Positions 41,419 through 43,325 of a stretch of 43,325 nucleotides of DNA are shown piece after piece; within the stretch, counting starts at the first letter, position 1; each line of letters begins with the position of its first letter. Position numbers and translations under genes: made by a program. The notes below the pieces were generated by a model that made no database searches, had not been told where the DNA came from, and saw only the letters and a program-made list of their open reading frames with translations. Origin of the DNA: Roseovarius autotrophicus (GTDB lineage Bacteria > Pseudomonadota > Alphaproteobacteria > Rhodobacterales > Rhodobacteraceae); NCBI RefSeq assembly GCF_018069895.1, contig NZ_JAGQDH010000020.1, forward strand, positions 1 to 43,325, written 5' to 3'.

Positions 41419-42759
41419 GTGGGCAACAAGACACTCATACCAGCCTTCAAAGCGAAAGTTGGTGACTGGAATTACTACATTTGCCATATGAGCTATGGCC
41501 AAGTGGCGCGAGAGGTGAATTTCGCGCACGAACTGGCGGGCAACAAGGAGCTCAACCAATTAATTCAACGAGGCCTTTCTGATCGAACGAAAGACATTAC
41601 AGAGTATTTGATTAACTCGCCTCATCGCTTTCTCGGTGCGTTGATCATTGCCGCATGGGGAGGTGAGCCGCATTACACACCTGTCGAGATAACTGATTCC
41701 GACTCACTCACTGAGGGCCTTGACAAGGGCTTCGGAGTTTTAACGTTTGATGGGAACCAGCAATATTTTGCACTTGACGGACAGCATCGCCTAAAAGCAA
41801 TCAAAGAGGCGGTCATGAAAAATCAAGATCTCCTTACGGAAGATATCTGCGTCATAATGGTGTCGCATTTTGACACCCAAGAAGGCCGGCAGAGAACTCG
41901 ACGACTTTTCACGAACATAAACAGGAACGCAAAAGTCACTTCTGGTGCCGAGAACATTGTTCTTGATGAAGATGATGGCATAGCGATTCTTACGCGGCGG
42001 CTAATTCAAGAGCATGAATTCCTCAGGCAAGAAGGAAAGGTTCGCGTCATCCTTGGTCAGGATAGCGAGGGAAAACTAAAGATTGCCGGCAAGAGCATTC
42101 CAAAAGCGGACAGGTCTGCAATCACGAGCATAATGACTCTGTATAATGTCCTTAGGAGCTTGGCATTTGACCAGCCAAAGGAGATCCGTGACGAGAAGGC
42201 CCGACCCAGCAACGACTTGCTCGATGCTTCGTATGAGGTTCTCGCCACAAGAGTTGACGACCTTCTCTCCAATTGCGGCGCAATTAAGGATCGTCTTCTG
42301 AAGTCTGATAGCGCGCGGGACGTCAGGGCGCCGAAGGACAACGAGGGAGCTGGGCATCCGTTCATGAGGCCAATTGTTCAAGAGGCCCTCGCTAAAGCAG
42401 TCGCTCAGTGCATCCAGCAGGAGCTTATCGATTGGAGCGGCGCCATGAAGCAACTTTCCAAGCTCGATTGGAAACTGACCGCAGCGCCATGGACTGCGAT
42501 CTGGTCTTCAGAGGGCAGCAAGATCCTCAGCGGAACTGACTTTTCGAAAGTACTTGTCGATTTGCTTATCTGCAACATTGCACCGCCGAGCAAGCAATTT
42601 GTGAAAGAGGCTCGCCGAAACTATAAGAACCTTCGGGAGCGCGATTATCCACAATCGGCGGAGCTATTGCATGAGAACATCCCCAGCGCACCCGACGGTT
42701 CGCCAACCTCTGCTGTGACTGAAGATGGGCATTCTGATGAGACGAGCGGTACCAGTTGA
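41419..42759 (+). CDS. DGQHR-domain protein (DndB-like)
   Basis: 446 residues from GTG 41419 with AAAGGAG upstream. The DGQHR motif is at 120-124 in YFALDGQHRLKAIKEA, followed by RRLFTNINRNAKVTSG near 161-176, both typical of the DndB/DGQHR family. DndB represses dnd operons and DGQHR proteins occur in DNA-modification islands. The C-terminal half is helical with no nuclease motif. Low GC and codon use differ from the genes to 40811, which suggests a different origin. It ends the coding part of the island. Confidence 0.85.
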   Translation: MGNKTLIPAFKAKVGDWNYYICHMSYGQVAREVNFAHELAGNKELNQLIQRGLSDRTKDITEYLINSPHRFLGALIIAAWGGEPHYTPVEITDSDSLTEGLDKGFGVLTFDGNQQYFALDGQHRLKAIKEAVMKNQDLLTEDICVIMVSHFDTQEGRQRTRRLFTNINRNAKVTSGAENIVLDEDDGIAILTRRLIQEHEFLRQEGKVRVILGQDSEGKLKIAGKSIPKADRSAITSIMTLYNVLRSLAFDQPKEIRDEKARPSNDLLDASYEVLATRVDDLLSNCGAIKDRLLKSDSARDVRAPKDNEGAGHPFMRPIVQEALAKAVAQCIQQELIDWSGAMKQLSKLDWKLTAAPWTAIWSSEGSKILSGTDFSKVLVDLLICNIAPPSKQFVKEARRNYKNLRERDYPQSAELLHENIPSAPDGSPTSAVTEDGHSDETSGTS

Positions 42760-42794
42760 GAGTTTCGACGTTTCGTCGTTAGGGCAAAGAGTGA

Positions 42795-43137
42795 ATGGCA
42801 GGTCGTCTCAAACGTACCAGACCGATCACTTTTGTCGACGATGCAGTTCTGGGTTTTTGTGCGGTCAACGCCCGCGTATTTTCCTGCTCCAAACCTATGC
42901 GTCCCGATTTCGCCAGGTGTTCGGAGGTGAGCTCTTGGTTTTCGATCCCAGTGCCATCTACCAAACGCCTCTGGAATCGAAGTGCTCAGCCACGAGCTCG
43001 AAAAAGACCCATATTTCCAGAGGCTTGAGAAGAATTTACCGATTGCGCGCAGTCATGAGGTCCGGAGAATATCGGTCCTGAGAGACCGCTTCCGGGCCTC
43101 CTGGAGCCGGGGCCAGTGCTCAGCCCCTCCCGCATAA
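42795..43137 (+). pseudogene. Frameshifted gene remnant before tRNA-Ser
   Basis: One frame gives LLQTYASRFRQVFGGELLVF and on to IYQTPLES; about base 42978 the reading continues one frame back as EVLSHELEKDPYFQRLEKNL and on to a TAA at 43135. The join reads like one protein with a single-base deletion. The part before about 42890 does not settle in one frame. The 442-base stretch 42760-43201 otherwise has no gene; an opposite-strand ORF here is a tRNA shadow. Confidence 0.35.
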
Positions 43138-43157
43138 CCCTCGAAAACAACGAGAAA

Positions 43158-43175
43158 ATCCGGCTGCAGCCGGAT
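43158..43175 (-). terminator. Rho-independent terminator of tRNA-Ser
   Basis: ATCCGGCTGCAGCCGGAT is a perfect 18-base palindrome that folds to a GC-rich stem. On the minus strand it is followed by TTTTCTCGTTGTTTT. It lies 27 bases downstream of the tRNA 3' end, as expected for its terminator. Confidence 0.7.
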
Positions 43176-43201
43176 CGGGAGAACGCTTTCGCGAGGGCAA
43201 G

Positions 43202-43291
43202 TGGCGGAGAGACAGGGATTCGAACCCTGGAGACGGTTACCCGCCTACACGCGTTCCAGGCGTGCGCCTTCGACCACTCGGCCACCTCTCC
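43202..43291 (-). tRNA. tRNA-Ser (anticodon GGA), CCA encoded
   Basis: Read on the minus strand from 43291: acceptor GGAGAGG pairs with TCTCTCC, D-arm GCCGAGTGGTCGAAGGC, anticodon loop CTGGAAC with GGA, a long variable arm, and T-arm CAGGGTTCGAATCCCTG. The discriminator is G at 43205 and CCA at 43204-43202 is encoded. The long variable arm confirms a serine tRNA, 87 bases without CCA. Its 3' end faces the island, a typical place for integration. Confidence 0.95.
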
Positions 43292-43325
43292 GGCCTGTGC
43301 TTCTTAGACAATGATGGCGAGCCTT

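Noticed and set aside
42986..43285. 99-codon minus-strand frame starting [12 protein letters not shown]
   Set aside because: This start is the well-known false translation of a tRNA-Ser gene.

Overview
The DNA is GC-rich, with alphaproteobacterial gene families and GANTC sites typical of that class. Together with the many small protein families familiar from Rhodobacterales-type prophages (DUF6441, DUF6362, DUF6511, DUF6900, DUF7220, DUF2924), this suggests a rhodobacterial chromosome. The window holds most of a siphovirus-like prophage or phage-derived island, then a separate sulfur-chemistry defence island that ends at a tRNA-Ser gene.

Bases 1-13259 are the late (virion) region, read leftwards. 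In transcription order it has terminase small and large subunits, gpW-like joining protein, portal, ClpP-like head maturation protease, decoration protein, lambda-E-type capsid, head-tail adaptor, DUF6441 protein, tail terminator, tail tube, a tail assembly chaperone with a programmed -1 frameshift, and the start of the tape measure protein, which is cut by the window edge. Three non-virion genes are inserted here: an acetamidase/formamidase, a SEC-C protein on the opposite strand and a CDGSH iron-sulfur protein.

Bases 13394-16333 are rightward small accessory genes, one of them frameshifted, and a Phd/ParE toxin-antitoxin pair. Bases 16269-31491 are again leftward: a DUF7220 membrane protein, a C5 cytosine methyltransferase, a ParB-fused beta-class methyltransferase with a GANTC cluster upstream, and then a replication/recombination module (RuvC-like resolvase, primase-helicase, Cas4-like nuclease, HNH protein, Sak4-like ATPase). 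These are followed by small unknown proteins, a sigma-70-like factor, a winged-helix regulator and a 411-residue unknown protein. The noncoding stretch 20515-20876 carries a large stem-loop and an iteron-like array of CAGATTTCGG-type repeats and is a candidate replication origin.

Bases 31656-34028 are a tightly coupled rightward cassette: small protein, DUF2924 protein, large serine recombinase and a small putative DNA-binding protein. This is probably the integration module.

Bases 34228-42759 are the most interesting part. They encode a ribbon-helix-helix protein, a cysteine desulfurase, a 24-codon leader ORF, a DUF4007 protein, a 1113-residue P-loop ATPase and a DndC-like PAPS-reductase-fold protein, followed by lower-GC genes for a GIY-YIG nuclease-like protein and a DndB-like DGQHR protein. 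This resembles a DNA phosphorothioation system, but I see no DndD or DndE; the DUF4007-ATPase pair sits where they might be expected. Sulfur would pass from the desulfurase to the DndC-like enzyme, DUF4007 and the ATPase would select or remodel DNA, DGQHR would regulate, and GIY-YIG might cut. All of this is inference from families and gene order. A frameshifted gene remnant and a tRNA-Ser(GGA), whose 3' end faces the island, close the window.
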